DNA of 64,000 bases, taken from Halorussus lipolyticus. Lineage in GTDB: Archaea > Halobacteriota > Halobacteria > Halobacteriales > Haladaptataceae. Positions 9,282-19,900 of the stretch are shown here, in pieces. Position 1 is the first letter of the stretch; each line of letters opens with the position of its first letter. The stretch spans positions 2,252,955 through 2,316,954 of the forward strand of contig NZ_CP119804.1 of assembly GCF_029338375.1 (NCBI RefSeq), given 5' to 3'. A program made the translations under genes and the position numbers. Below the pieces are notes generated by a model. That model saw nothing but the letters and a program-made list of their open reading frames with translations, had not been told where the DNA came from and did no database searches.

Positions 9282-10139
9282 TCAGATTTTTTCGGCGATT
9301 GCAGGCGCGACGGAGACGTCGCTGACCGGTCGCTCGATGGTGTCGGTCCCGCAAATCGACTCGACGCCCGCCTTCGAGAGCTTCGTGTAGGCGTCGGCGG
9401 CCAGCATCGGGTGGACGCAGGTCACGAACACCCTGCTCGCACCCTTGTCGGTCAGGATTTCGACAGCGCCGGACATGGTGGACCCGGTGGCGATGATGTC
9501 GTCGGTCACGACCACATCTCTGCCCGCAACGTCGGTGTCGCTCGGGGTGAGTTCGACCTCGGTGCCCGAGTGGCGGACCTTCTCGAAGTAGTCGGTGTCG
9601 CCTCTGCCGTAGGCGTCCCGGACCGTCCCAGCGATGTCCAGCGCGCCTTCGTCGGGCGAGAGGAAGACGGGATTTTCGAGGCCCTCGGGAAGGGGGTCCG
9701 CAAGTCGGCCCGCGGCGTCGATTGGTTCGGCGGGCACGTCGAAGAAGTCACAGACCGCGTTCTCGTGGGGGTTGACCGTCAGCACGCGGTCGGTGCCAGA
9801 CGAAATCGCCCGAGCGACGGCGCGGGCCGAAATTGGGTGGCCCTCCTCGAAGGCGGCGTCTTGGCGGGCGTAGCCCATGTAGGGCAGGACGGTCACGATT
9901 TCGTCGGCACCCCACTCGCGGGCGGCGTCCTGCAGTTGAAGCAACTCGACGTGGGCGTCCGACGAGACTGTCGAGGCCACGACGATGGCTCTGTCGGCGT
10001 CCTCCTCGGCGAATCCGGGCGCGGCCGCCAGTAGTTCGCCGTCGGGGAATCGCTCGTACTCGACGCTTGCGAGGGGTTCGTCCAGTTGGGCGGCCAGTTC
10101 CGCAGAGAGGGCCTGCGAGGCGGACCCGCTGATAATCAT
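9282..10139 (-). CDS. prs: Ribose-phosphate diphosphokinase (PRPP synthetase)
   Basis: 285 residues. The enzyme makes PRPP from ribose 5-phosphate and ATP for nucleotide, histidine and tryptophan synthesis. The PRPP-binding loop VVVTDDIIATGST (about 202-214) and the N-terminal FPDGE ATP-binding segment (about 31-35) are present, as is the YARQD catalytic-loop motif (about 88-92). Archaeal enzymes are about this length. The ATG at 10139 starts MIISGS, the conserved first beta strand; the ORF extension upstream is dropped. Confidence 0.95.
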   Translation of the reverse strand: MIISGSASQALSAELAAQLDEPLASVEYERFPDGELLAAAPGFAEEDADRAIVVASTVSSDAHVELLQLQDAAREWGADEIVTVLPYMGYARQDAAFEEGHPISARAVARAISSGTDRVLTVNPHENAVCDFFDVPAEPIDAAGRLADPLPEGLENPVFLSPDEGALDIAGTVRDAYGRGDTDYFEKVRHSGTEVELTPSDTDVAGRDVVVTDDIIATGSTMSGAVEILTDKGASRVFVTCVHPMLAADAYTKLSKAGVESICGTDTIERPVSDVSVAPAIAEKI

Positions 10140-10295
10140 ACGCGAGGGGTGTACGTCGGCGGGTAAATCGGTTTTCAATTGGCGCGTCCCGGTCAGCGGC
10201 GTCAGCGTCGGACACCGCGGAATCGGGGACAGGAATTACTTTTATTGCTAAGAGCAATATTAATCGTTTCAAGAGAATTGTTCTGCCACTTCCCG

Positions 10296-11147
10296 CTACT
10301 GGGGCGCGGCAACCGCCCGAACCCCGCGAATCCCGAGAATCTGGTGGTTCCACCCGTCGCCGACCGACAGCAGGAAAGTGCCGTCCGCAGTGACCGCGTA
10401 CGCGCCCTCCTCGCCGTGGTCGAGCGCGACGATTTCTCCCTTGACGGGCAGTTCGACTTCGCGCCACTCGCCGTCGTCGTGGCCGAGGAGGACCCCCTCA
10501 CCTGCGGCGTGCGCCCATCCGAGTTCCCCGGCGGAAGACGCCGCCGCGCCGACGGCCCGGAACGTGCCGTCTCGCTCGTCAAGCCACCCGTTGCCGAGTC
10601 TGTAGAGGCCGCCGTCGGTCGCGGCCAGTGGCACCCCGTCGGTGGACACGTCCCGCGCACTGTCGAGGCCGACGTGTCGGAGGCCGTCGTCGGTGGCCCG
10701 ATAAACGCCCGACTCCGCCGCCACGAAATCGCCGTCGATGGCGCGCACGTCGTCCAGTTCGCCGAGTTCGGTCCAGTCGCTCTCGTTCTCTCCGCCGACC
10801 GCCGCGTTCCCGCGAACGACGGTGCCCTCCTCGCGCGCGACGAGGAGGACCCCGCCCTCGCCAAGACCGACCGCGACGGTGGGGCCGACGCCGAGGGGTC
10901 GGAAGGTGACTGCCTCCTCGTCGCTGTCGCCGAAGACGCCGACCAGCACGTCCTCGTCGGTAGCGACTGCGAGGCGGCCGTCTCTGCCCGCGGCGTCGCG
11001 GGCCGTGCATCGGTGGGCGAGACCGAACTCGCCCACGAGGTCGTCGGAGGTATCGACCCGCGCCACGCCGAGGTCCCCGACGACGTAGACCGGCGTCGGT
11101 CCTTCGCTGGCGTCGTACACCCGCTTCTCGTCGATACTGATGCCCAT
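10296..11147 (-). CDS. Beta-propeller-like conserved haloarchaeal protein (HVO_0234 family)
   Basis: 283 residues made of repeated short beta-strand units such as GVYRATDDG, GGLYRLGNGW and GAYAVTADGTFLLS, typical of a six- or seven-blade propeller. There is no signal peptide, so it is probably cytoplasmic. I recall the same gene next to prs and glmM in Haloferax (HVO_0234 family). No catalytic residues can be named. Start ATG 11147 (MGISIDEKRVY). Confidence 0.75.
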   Translation of the reverse strand: MGISIDEKRVYDASEGPTPVYVVGDLGVARVDTSDDLVGEFGLAHRCTARDAAGRDGRLAVATDEDVLVGVFGDSDEEAVTFRPLGVGPTVAVGLGEGGVLLVAREEGTVVRGNAAVGGENESDWTELGELDDVRAIDGDFVAAESGVYRATDDGLRHVGLDSARDVSTDGVPLAATDGGLYRLGNGWLDERDGTFRAVGAAASSAGELGWAHAAGEGVLLGHDDGEWREVELPVKGEIVALDHGEEGAYAVTADGTFLLSVGDGWNHQILGIRGVRAVAAPQ

Positions 11148-11429
11148 GGTCGAAACTCGTCGTAGAACGGTGAAAACGTTCTCGTTCGCCTCGCCGCCGA
11201 GGACCGAGTGGGCCTTCGAGGGGCGACCGACCGCGCCCGCGTAGAACTGCGCGAACGCGGCAGGGCCGATGCGCTCGGACCTCTCGGAGAAGCCGCCGTT
11301 TTATCCGCTATTTGGTGGAGTTGAAATATTATTTCTGAGGGGTTTACAAGTCAAATCGCTGTCTGAGAACGGTCCACCAACCGGGCGCGCTCCGGAATAA
11401 CTTTTGCCCGCGGGTTCCCACCCTCGCAT

Positions 11430-12794
11430 ATGAAAGTCTTCGGGTCGAGCGGGACTCGCGGGGTCGCCAACGAGGAGTTGACCCCCCAGTTCGCACTCAA
11501 AGTCGCCAAGGCCGCGGGGACGGTGTGGCGGGCCGACCGAGTAGCGGTCGCCCGCGACACCCGTGCCACCGGGAAGATGCTCGCCGACGCCGCCGCCAGT
11601 GGACTCGCCAGCGTCGGCGCGAACGTCGATAGACTAGGAATCATCCCCACGCCGGGCGCGCAGGCCTTCGCCGAGCGCGAGGGGACACCGGTCGTGATGA
11701 TTACGGCCTCGCACAACCCGCCGGAGTACAACGGCGTCAAGCTAATCGGCGACGATGGGGTCGAACTCGCCGTCGAGGAGCTAGAGCGAATCGAACAGAA
11801 GTTCCTCGCCGAGAAGTTCGACTCGGTTCCGTGGAGCCAGACCGGCGAGAGCCGAAACGTCGAGGGAGCGCGCCGGGAGTACGTCGAGGCCCTGCTGGCC
11901 GAGATAGACCGCGAGAAAATCGCCGACGCCGACCTCACGGTCGCACTCGACCCCGGCCACGGCGCTGGGTCACTCACCAGCCCCGAGTTCTTCCGGAAAC
12001 TCGGGTGTCGGGTCGTCACGGCCAACAGTCAGGCCGACGGCCACTTCCCCGGCCGCGACCCCGAACCGGTCCCGGAGAACCTCGGGGATTTGGGCCGACT
12101 CGTCTCCGCGACAGACGCCGACGTGGGAATCGCCCACGACGGGGACGCCGACCGCGCCATCTTCTACGACGAGAACGGCGAGTACGTCGAGGGCGACGCC
12201 ACCCTCGCGGCGCTGTCTGCGGCCGAACTCGAACCCGGCGACTCGGTGGTCTCGGCCGTCAACGTCTCCCAGCGTCTGGTTGACGTGGCCGACGAGCAGG
12301 ACGCCTACCTCGAACTCACCCCCATCGGTTCGACCAACATCATCACCCGCATCCGGGAACTCGAAAAGCAGGGCAAGGACGTGCCGGTCGCGGGCGAGGG
12401 CAACGGCGGCATCTTCTTCCCTGACTACCGACTCTCGCGCGACGGTGCCTACACCGCCGGCAAGTTCCTCGAACTGCTGGCCGACCGCTCGGCCAGCGAA
12501 GTCGTCGCGCCCTACGACGGCTATCACAACGTCCGCATCAACATCGAGTACGACGGCGACGCCGAGCGCGAGGCCCTGCTGGCGGCCGCAGAGCGCGAGG
12601 CCCAAGATTCGGACGCCGACATGACGACCCTCGACGGCTACCGCCTCGACTACGGCGACTCGTGGGTGCTGGCCCGACCCAGCGGCACCGAACCGATGGT
12701 CCGCATCTACGCCGAGGCCCGCGACGAGGACCAAGCCGAGGAGTTAGCCGAGGAGTTCGAAGAGAAACTGCGGGCCGCGAAGGCGGAAGTCTGA
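11430..12794 (+). CDS. glmM: Phosphoglucosamine mutase / phosphohexomutase
   Basis: 454 residues. The phosphoserine loop is TASHNPPEYNG with Ser94 as the phosphorylated residue; the metal-binding loop is AHDGDADRA (about 235-243), the sugar-binding loop is GEGNGG (about 325-330), and the phosphate-binding loop RPSGTEP lies near 416-422. GlmM interconverts glucosamine 6- and 1-phosphate for UDP-GlcNAc synthesis; archaeal homologues may also act on mannose or glucose phosphates. It is monocistronic, and its 3' end faces the following minus-strand gene. Confidence 0.93.
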   Translation: MKVFGSSGTRGVANEELTPQFALKVAKAAGTVWRADRVAVARDTRATGKMLADAAASGLASVGANVDRLGIIPTPGAQAFAEREGTPVVMITASHNPPEYNGVKLIGDDGVELAVEELERIEQKFLAEKFDSVPWSQTGESRNVEGARREYVEALLAEIDREKIADADLTVALDPGHGAGSLTSPEFFRKLGCRVVTANSQADGHFPGRDPEPVPENLGDLGRLVSATDADVGIAHDGDADRAIFYDENGEYVEGDATLAALSAAELEPGDSVVSAVNVSQRLVDVADEQDAYLELTPIGSTNIITRIRELEKQGKDVPVAGEGNGGIFFPDYRLSRDGAYTAGKFLELLADRSASEVVAPYDGYHNVRINIEYDGDAEREALLAAAEREAQDSDADMTTLDGYRLDYGDSWVLARPSGTEPMVRIYAEARDEDQAEELAEEFEEKLRAAKAEV

Positions 12795-12809
12795 ATCTGC
12801 GGTCCGACC

Positions 12810-13955
12810 CTATCGGTCGGGATACTCGTCTCGTGCGTCTTCTAACCGGTCTTTTCGGTCCCGCAAATCCGACAGTTCCGACTCCACCTCGCCGCTCGCC
12901 ACCTTCTGGCGCTCGGCGTCCGAGAGTTCGGTCTCGGCCTCGGCGGCGGTCCGCAGGCGCTCGAATCTCGATTCGTCTCTGACGACCGACTGCACGCTCC
13001 GGAGGTCCGCGACCACCTCGTCGTCGGCGAACCGGGCGACGACCGAGACTAGCTCCTCGACGCGCCACCGGAGGTCGGCGGCGGGTTTCGGCGGCCAGTC
13101 GATTTCGAGGGGGTCGGCGTCGAGTCGTTCGAGGTAGGTCTGGTTGGTCGCCACGGCGCGCTTGAGTTCGGTGGGGTCCTCGACGTAGTGGTCGAGTTTG
13201 GAGTTCGAGTAGTCGGCGTACTTCAGCAGGTCCGAGACGGGTTCGGTGCCCACCTCGCGGGTCTGGACGTACTCCCGCAAGTTCTCGGGCACGTCGCGGA
13301 ACTCGACCAAGGGGTAGTCGTCTACCGCGGCGACGAAATCGAGGAGTTCGCGGGCGCTTCCCCCGGACTTGAACTCGGCGAAGGCGTCGGCGACCGCCGC
13401 GTTGTAGGTCTCGATTGGGTCGCGGATGTCCTCGATTGGGGCGTCCAAGTCGGCCGCGCCGAGTTCGACCAGTCGCTCGCGCTCGGCGATTTCCTCGCGG
13501 AGGTCGGCGATGGCGTGGCCGATTTCCCGGCGGACCTCGCGGAATTCGTTCAGGGCCGCCTCGCGGTCGGCCAGCAGGCCCGCGATGTCGCCCGCGGAGT
13601 CGAGGGTTTCGCGGGCGTATTCGAAGTCCGATTCGTTGAGTCGGCGCTTGTCGAACCGGTCGTTGGCAGTCTCGAAGGCGTCGCGCTCGGGCATCTCGTC
13701 GGGCAGGTTCTCGACCAGCGTGGCGAACTTCTCCTGAAACTGGATGAACTTCTGGAAGTTCTCGCGCCCGGTCCCGGTGGCTTGGCCCTCGTAGCGGTCC
13801 AGCAGGTCCATCGCCCGCCGGTAGGCGTCGGCGACCTGTTCGACAGTCTCCTCGCCGTACTCCTCGATTCGGGCCTCGACGTCGCGGTAGCGCTGGTCGG
13901 CGTCGGCGAGTTTCGCGGGGAGGTCGGTCCGGGCCGCGGTGGTTGACTCGCTCAT
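12810..13955 (-). CDS. Conserved coiled-coil haloarchaeal protein downstream of hisI
   Basis: 381 residues from ATG 13955 (MSESTTAARTDLP). Most of the protein is predicted helical and heavily charged with long heptad-like Glu/Arg/Leu stretches (about 20-170 and 330-381), so a coiled coil is likely. No catalytic motif is seen. The start lies 2 nt after the hisI stop, so the two form an operon. It resembles a family I recall as DUF7118, unverified. Confidence 0.75.
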   Translation of the reverse strand: MSESTTAARTDLPAKLADADQRYRDVEARIEEYGEETVEQVADAYRRAMDLLDRYEGQATGTGRENFQKFIQFQEKFATLVENLPDEMPERDAFETANDRFDKRRLNESDFEYARETLDSAGDIAGLLADREAALNEFREVRREIGHAIADLREEIAERERLVELGAADLDAPIEDIRDPIETYNAAVADAFAEFKSGGSARELLDFVAAVDDYPLVEFRDVPENLREYVQTREVGTEPVSDLLKYADYSNSKLDHYVEDPTELKRAVATNQTYLERLDADPLEIDWPPKPAADLRWRVEELVSVVARFADDEVVADLRSVQSVVRDESRFERLRTAAEAETELSDAERQKVASGEVESELSDLRDRKDRLEDARDEYPDR

Positions 13956-13957
13956 CG

Positions 13958-14398
13958 CTACTCGTAGGCGTCCTCGGGGTCGAAGACCTTCTCGCCGACC
14001 TCCTCGCCGTCGAGGGTCCGGTAGAAGCACGACTCGTAACCCGTGTGGCACGCGCCGCCCTCTTGGTCAACGAGGTACAGCAGAGCGTCACCGTCGCAGT
14101 CGGCCCGGACCTCCCGGACGTGCTGGACGTGGCCGCTGGTCGCGCCCTTCTGCCACAACTCCTCGCGGCTACGGGAGTAGTAGTGGGCCAGTCCCGTCTC
14201 GCGGGTCTGTGCGACGGCCTCGGGGGTGACGTAGGCCAGCATCAGCACCTCGCCGGAGTCTGCGTCCTGTGCGATTGCGGGAATGCGACCGGTCTCGCCG
14301 AAGTCGAGTTCGACGGCGGCGTCCGCTCGGGCGTCCGGGTCGTCGTCCGCGTCGGCACCGCTCTCGGCGTCGGCCTCGGCGGTGGGGGCGTCGCTCAT
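13958..14398 (-). CDS. hisI: Phosphoribosyl-AMP cyclohydrolase
   Basis: 146 residues. HisI opens the purine ring of phosphoribosyl-AMP in histidine synthesis. The core motifs are present: VLMLAYV (about 51-57), [11 protein letters not shown] (about 74-84), DCDGDALL with metal-binding Asp (about 99-106) and [13 protein letters not shown] with the zinc-binding Cys residues (about 114-126). The N-terminus has an added acidic, Ala-rich leader of about 30 residues, common in haloarchaea. The HisE pyrophosphohydrolase domain is absent. Start at 14398; the longer frame upstream is non-coding-like. Confidence 0.94.
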   Translation of the reverse strand: MSDAPTAEADAESGADADDDPDARADAAVELDFGETGRIPAIAQDADSGEVLMLAYVTPEAVAQTRETGLAHYYSRSREELWQKGATSGHVQHVREVRADCDGDALLYLVDQEGGACHTGYESCFYRTLDGEEVGEKVFDPEDAYE

Positions 14399-14566
14399 GG
14401 CCCCGACTTCGGCTTTCCCGGCGATATGTTTTGTGTGTCGCGCAACGGCCGAGTCTGACCGTTCGGCGATTCCGACGGTCGCCGGGACCGTCGGCGTCTG
14501 CGAACGAAAGAAATCCATTCCAACCTCTAGCATAACTAAATATATTTTAAGCAATTACAAAATTTG

Positions 14567-15400
14567 CTAAAGCCGAACTACCGGCGCGTCGAACCACTCC
14601 GACAACCGTTCGCCGTCCGCGAAGGCGTCCACGCCGGACCCAACCACGACCGGCGCGTCGAGGTCGGCGACGTGAGCGACGGCGAGCGCGGTCGAAACCG
14701 GCGATTCGGAGTCGGTCGGGACGGCTTGGCGGGCGTCCTCGAAGGTCGGGCGAACCGCTCTGGCAAGCTCCTCGCGGGCGTCTCGGCACAGATTGTCGGC
14801 GCGGTCCGCCAGTCGGAGGCGTTCTCGCCGGCGCTCGCGGTTCTCGGCCGCTCGGTTTCGAGCGCGAGAGAGCGCCTGCTCGGCCGCGATGCGCTCGGTT
14901 TCGACCTCGGAGAGTTCGCGGGTCGCAGAAGCGAGTTCGGCCTCGGCCGGACCGGACTCGTCACCGGCGTCCCGGAGCGCTTGCACCCGACCGCGGAGTG
15001 CGGCGACTCGCTCGCGTAGCTCCTCGGCGTCGTCGCTGGTCTCGGCGACCCGGCGGCGGGCAGACCGGAGGTCGATTTCGGGCGGGTCGAGCGCAGAGAG
15101 TCGGTCCCGAACCGCGGCAAGCTCGTCGGCCTGCGTCGGCGTGTGACCGCGGGTCCTCGCCGCGTCAGCGAGTGCTGGCCGGAGCGAGAGACCCATTCCG
15201 GTGCGAATCGCGCCGACGTGTTCGTGTGCAGGACCGGGAACCGGACAGTCGATGGCGAGCGGACGGGCAGGCCCATCACCGGCTCTGGGGCCGTCACCGC
15301 GAATCGCGCCGACGACCGCCGACGCATCAAAATCTACGGACGTATCGCGCAGGTCCACGACGCGACCGGTTCGGACCTCCCCCGCGAGTTCCACCCTCAT
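14567..15400 (-). CDS. Conserved haloarchaeal protein with central coiled coil
   Basis: 277 residues. An N-terminal beta-rich part (1-75) is followed by a long Arg/Glu/Ala coiled coil (about 90-210), then an alpha/beta C-terminus with repeated Val stretches ending VVVGSGVDAF... This recalls SMC-like head-coil-head shapes, but no Walker A is visible. The start codon overlaps the stop of the upstream gene (ATGA, 15397-15400), so they are co-translated. From memory this resembles DUF7856, whose role is unknown. Confidence 0.7.
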   Translation of the reverse strand: MRVELAGEVRTGRVVDLRDTSVDFDASAVVGAIRGDGPRAGDGPARPLAIDCPVPGPAHEHVGAIRTGMGLSLRPALADAARTRGHTPTQADELAAVRDRLSALDPPEIDLRSARRRVAETSDDAEELRERVAALRGRVQALRDAGDESGPAEAELASATRELSEVETERIAAEQALSRARNRAAENRERRRERLRLADRADNLCRDAREELARAVRPTFEDARQAVPTDSESPVSTALAVAHVADLDAPVVVGSGVDAFADGERLSEWFDAPVVRL

Positions 15401-15753
15401 CGGTCGGTATCGCCTGCTAACTCCGCATCGCGCATGGTATCAGGCGCGGGGTGGTCGGTCCCGACCGCGAACTTGGTGTAGGGCGTACTCGGATGCGCTC
15501 GGTCCTCGTAGGCGGTGGCGGCGTCCCGGACCTCCTCGGGGGCGTCCTCGAACTCGTTGAACGCCTCGGTCCGTTCTATCTGCACGTCGCTCGCGTGCTT
15601 CTCCCGGAGGCGGAGCGCGAGGAACGCGCCGAGTTCGGTCGCCTCCAGCAGGACAGCGCGGCCGAACCGCTGAACCACGGCCTCGTCGTGGCCGTTACAG
15701 ACGTTTCTGAGCGTCTGGCGCGCGGCCTGCGAGTAGGTTACGACCAGTAACAC
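15397..15753 (-). CDS. Small conserved haloarchaeal protein
   Basis: 118 residues starting with GTG at 15753. The N-terminal helical half (LLVVTYSQAARQTLRNVCN) and the Arg-rich middle suggest a compact fold, with an acidic C-terminus. It is translationally coupled with the coiled-coil protein downstream. No known motif; DUF7855 is my recollection of the family. Confidence 0.7.
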   Translation of the reverse strand: MLLVVTYSQAARQTLRNVCNGHDEAVVQRFGRAVLLEATELGAFLALRLREKHASDVQIERTEAFNEFEDAPEEVRDAATAYEDRAHPSTPYTKFAVGTDHPAPDTMRDAELAGDTDR

Positions 15754-15801
15754 GGCGGAGACACGAGGTAGATTTGCTGTCTCCTCTGGTTTAAAATTAC
15801 G

Positions 15802-16434
15802 CTATCTGCTCCGGACGGTCCATTCGCCGTCGTCGAGTTCGACCACCGTGTCGAACAGCGACGTGAGCGTGCTGACCGTCTGCTGGTCGCAGGCGTCGGG
15901 GTCTAGGTGAAAGTGGGCGGTCACGTCGGCCGCGTCGAATCGACCCGTCAGGACGTGGAGGAACTTGTAGACGGTCTGGAGGTCCGCGTACTGGAGGAGG
16001 GCGGTCAGCGAGTCGAAACAGGCGACGGTCCGGTGGCCGTTGCCGTCCCACTGCTTGAGGGCCTCGCTGAGTGTAATTCCGAGGCCGGTCAGGTCGCCGG
16101 GACTCGACAGCGACTCGACGGCTTGGTCGGCCACGTTCGAGGCGGTCGAACCGCCGGACTGGGCCGCCGCGCGCGTCGTCTCGCCGACGTTGACGAACTG
16201 CACGTTCCGAGGCGGGGAATCGACGTGTGCCATCCAGTCCTCTACGCAGTCGTCGGGCGAGCGAGTGTACGTCACCCACAGGACGTTCTCCTCGGCGGGC
16301 GCGTCGAACGAGAGGAGGTCGAGGCAGGCGTCTTCGGTCGCCGCGTGGAGCGACGGCGCGAGGAGCAGGATGCAAGCCTCGGACTCGACCTCGTCGTGGA
16401 GCGACCTGCTTTCGCTGTGACCCTTGGTTTCCAT
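15802..16434 (-). CDS. RecA/KaiC-like protein lacking Walker A (DUF7504-type)
   Basis: 210 residues. The alternating hydrophobic strands ACILLLAPS, NVLWVTYT and TVACFDSLTALLQY, with a phosphate-loop-like SLHAATEDAC, look like a RecA-fold domain without the GxxxxGKT loop. Haloarchaea have many such proteins, often named DUF7504 and linked to signalling. ATP binding is doubtful because the P-loop lysine is missing. It is followed by an independent small gene cluster leading to mcm. Confidence 0.7.
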   Translation of the reverse strand: METKGHSESRSLHDEVESEACILLLAPSLHAATEDACLDLLSFDAPAEENVLWVTYTRSPDDCVEDWMAHVDSPPRNVQFVNVGETTRAAAQSGGSTASNVADQAVESLSSPGDLTGLGITLSEALKQWDGNGHRTVACFDSLTALLQYADLQTVYKFLHVLTGRFDAADVTAHFHLDPDACDQQTVSTLTSLFDTVVELDDGEWTVRSR

Positions 16435-16547
16435 CGATATTGTGGTGTGAACCTATCCGAGTTCGTCTCTGGAGTACTGATACGTCCGAGCAACTGCGAC
16501 TAAGAGAACCGTGCTTATTTATTTTCCCCTCTGAAATGCTTCAATCG

Positions 16548-16832
16548 TTACTTGTCATCCAACTCACTTATCTCGACGTTCAGCGACGGCGCGTCGAGGA
16601 TGTCCCGAACGCGCTCGTCGGCCGCCGACGCCGACTCTGCGACGACGACGAGGCCCTCCGCCCGGTCCGGTCCCGACGCTCGGTAGGGCGTTAGCTCCTC
16701 GTCCTCGAACTCGGTGGCGTAGGTCCGGAGGACGTTCACGACGCGCTTTTCGGTCGCGCCGAGGTCGGCCTCGCCCGACTCGAACTCCGCGAGGGCGTCC
16801 TCGATGTTCCGGAGCGCGGAGATGCGGTCCAT
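16548..16832 (-). CDS. Small conserved haloarchaeal protein next to mcm
   Basis: 94 residues, acidic, mainly helical at the N-terminus (MDRISALRNIEDALAEFE...) with a short beta-rich tail (EGLVVVAESAS). No motif is recognised. It lies 95 nt downstream of mcm on the same strand and ends before the DUF7504-like gene. Conservation beside mcm in haloarchaea is my recollection. Confidence 0.65.
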   Translation of the reverse strand: MDRISALRNIEDALAEFESGEADLGATEKRVVNVLRTYATEFEDEELTPYRASGPDRAEGLVVVAESASAADERVRDILDAPSLNVEISELDDK

Positions 16833-16927
16833 GCGTTCGTTGTTCGGGAATAACGCGCCCCGTATAAAATACTACTGAGTAGATTCCGCCGCCGGGACGC
16901 CGGGAAGAATGAGCCAGCGTGGCCCGG

Positions 16928-19900
16928 TCAGGTCGTCCGCAGGTGGTCGGTCGAAGGCTCGTAGACCTCGCCCTTCTGTTTCAACTTGTCTATCTCGTGT
17001 TCGGCCTTCGACTGCTCCATGCCGATTTCGTCGGCGCGAGCCATCACTTCGTCCACGGGCGCACCTTCTTCGTAGTCCTCCTCGATTTCGGCGATGAGTT
17101 GCTTGAGGTTCTTGATACGGTCGCGCTGGGATTTGGAGGTCCCGGTCTCCACCACGTCGGCGTCGAACTGCCCCGTCTCGGGGTCCACGCCGATGTCCTG
17201 CAAGCACGAGCGCGTGATTTCGACCGCACGCTCGGCGTCCTGCACCTCCACCTCGTCCGAGAGGCGAACGCGGGCGCTGGCCTCCGAGAGGCGAACGAGG
17301 GCCTCCAACTTCCGGGCCGTGACCGGGACCGGGGCGTCCTCGTCTGCCCCCTTGGTCCGGAGGTCCACGTAGAAGTCCCGAATGGTGTCCATGGCCTCGT
17401 CGGTCATCGTCGGGTAGCAGTTGCGCTTGGCGTAAGCGATGTACTTTCTGAGGAGGTCCGGGTCGATTGCCGGAGCAACCTCCTCGGTCTGGTTGTTGAC
17501 CTCCTCCTCGGAGATGTTCGGCGCGCTCATCTCCGTCCGCTGGGTGTTCAACTGCCCCGCGTAGTTGGTCTGGAGGATGTGCTCGGCGAGGCGCTTGTCG
17601 TGCTCCTCGTCGGGTTGGTCGGTGACCGTGAAGATGAGGTCGAACCGCGAAATCAGGGCGGGTTCGAGGTCGATTTGCTCGCCGATGGGTTCGTACTGGT
17701 CGAACCGGCCGTACTTGGGGTTCGCGGCACCGAGCAGGGAACACCGGGACTTGAGCGTCGCGTTGATGCCGGCCTTCGAGACCGAAATCTTCTGCTGTTC
17801 GAGGCCCTCGTGCATCGCCGAGCGGTCGTCCGGAGCCATCTTGTCCAACTCGTCCACCGCCGCGATGCCTTGGTCGGCGAGGACGAGCGCGCCCGCTTCG
17901 AGGGTCCACTGCTGGCCGTCGCCGAAGTCGTCCCTCACAGCCGCCGCGGTCAAACCTGCGCTGGAACTACCCTTACCGGAGGTGTAGACGGAGCGCGGAG
18001 CGATGTTCTCGACGTAGGAAATCATCTGGGAGTTGTGGGAGACGACGTTGTTCGTCAGGTAGTTGTGCGTCCCCGCGACTTCAAGGTCGTACACCCAGTC
18101 GTAGTCCGGTTCGACGGTTTCGATGGATTCGATCCGGTCCCACGTAATATCGCTATCTACCAGTGACCGAAGTGCCTGCACGTCGTCTGCCACGTCGAGA
18201 GCATCGTCAATTTGGTCAAGAACAACGTCTTTTGCGTCGGCAACTCGACCGCCGTCCGGAATGACTTCGCCCTGCTCGTACAGACTGACCGACCGCTGAC
18301 AGACGCCGATTCCGTCGGCTAACTTCTGCTGGGAAACGTTCAGTTCTTGGCGAGCCCTTTCGACGGCTTCCCAATCACCGTTTTCGACCTTTTGGCGTAG
18401 TTCACGGAGTATCTTGAGTCGGTCCTCAAAGGTCGTTACCACCGTTCGAAGGCTGTCGCGGCTCGGATTACGGTCACCGCGCTCGTAGTGTTGATACGTT
18501 GAGCGTGGAAGGCCACAGTTAGACTGTGGGAGTCCGAGCGAATCCCTGATAGGATAAAGGTCGTCCGAGAGAGCAGGAATTACATCCTGATTTGTGTTGA
18601 GATTTCCGTCATCAACCTCGGCGGCGCTCGTCGATTTTCGGTCGGTGACGAAGCCGATTCGTTCGACGTATCGCTGGAACTGTTTGCCACTAATCCTGAG
18701 TCGATAACTTCCATTTTGTCGCTCAGCGAGTTGTGACGTGATACCGACAGAGAGTAGCAGGCTCCGAACTTGTTCAAGCAACTCCTCGCTCATCGATGCG
18801 ACGGATATCTCACGTTGTTTGGCCGAGACGTGACCTTCAGAATCGACGTACGCACGCAAAAACTCGGCCTTCGTCTCCGAACTAGCACGCATGAGAGCAT
18901 CCGGAACTCGTTGTTCGGCCGAGCCTTCAGCAATTGCGGGGTCAAGGTTCTTGAGGAAACTTATGAACTCCCCAGCCGAGCAGGAAATCTCCTTGGCCGC
19001 CTTCCCCGAGCGTGATGACCGCTCGGTATAGTTCAGACCGAGACCGGCAAGCGCCTCGGCAACGTCGTCCAGAATCTCTCGGTCGTTGTTCGTGACGGTA
19101 ACGTAACCTGTCTCGTTCGGGCGTGATTCGACGTATCCCTCAGCGATAATGTATCCGAGCAATCGAGCGAGTTTCGGCGTCCATTCGTCGGGCAAGTCGA
19201 GAGTGACAGCGTTGTAAGATTGTGATTCCCTGTACTCGACATCAAGACTATCGTCTCCCTCAGTCGGAAGTATTCGGGGAGTGGCGATAGAATCACCTTT
19301 TCCGATCTTTTCAGCCCGAACTGCATCGAACTCGCCATTAGACTGGACGAAAAGCGGATGTGACGGCGTAACTTCGAGTTCCGAACCGCTCGCAGTCCGA
19401 ATCCGGTACATCTCGTCCGGGGTCTCGCGCTTCCAGACTTTCGTCGCGCGCTTCTCTACGAGTGTCCCGTCGCCGCGCATCGACGGAAGCGGAATATCGA
19501 CCTCTTGGTACACACCGTCGTCTACCGGTTTCGGGTCGTCCAAATTGGCTTCGACAATTTCCCGAATCGGTTTTTCCGTGCCGTCGGCGAGCGTGACTTT
19601 CGTATCTCCTCTGACGCACTTACCCGTACCGGGGTCACCGATGAGGAGCATGTGCAAGTCGCCCCGAATCCGGGATTCGTCCGGGAGGTGCTTCGTGACG
19701 CCGGAGAACAACTGGAGAATCATCGCCAGTTTCTCCTCGTCGTAGCCGTAGATGGCGGGGGCCATCGACCCGACCATCTGCTCGTAGATGTTCTCGTCCT
19801 GAGAGAGTTCGACGATTTCCTTCTTGTCCTCGTCGGTGATGTCCATGTCCTCGAACTGCTCGTCCTCGATGGTCACCGAGATGCCGTCCATGTACACGTC

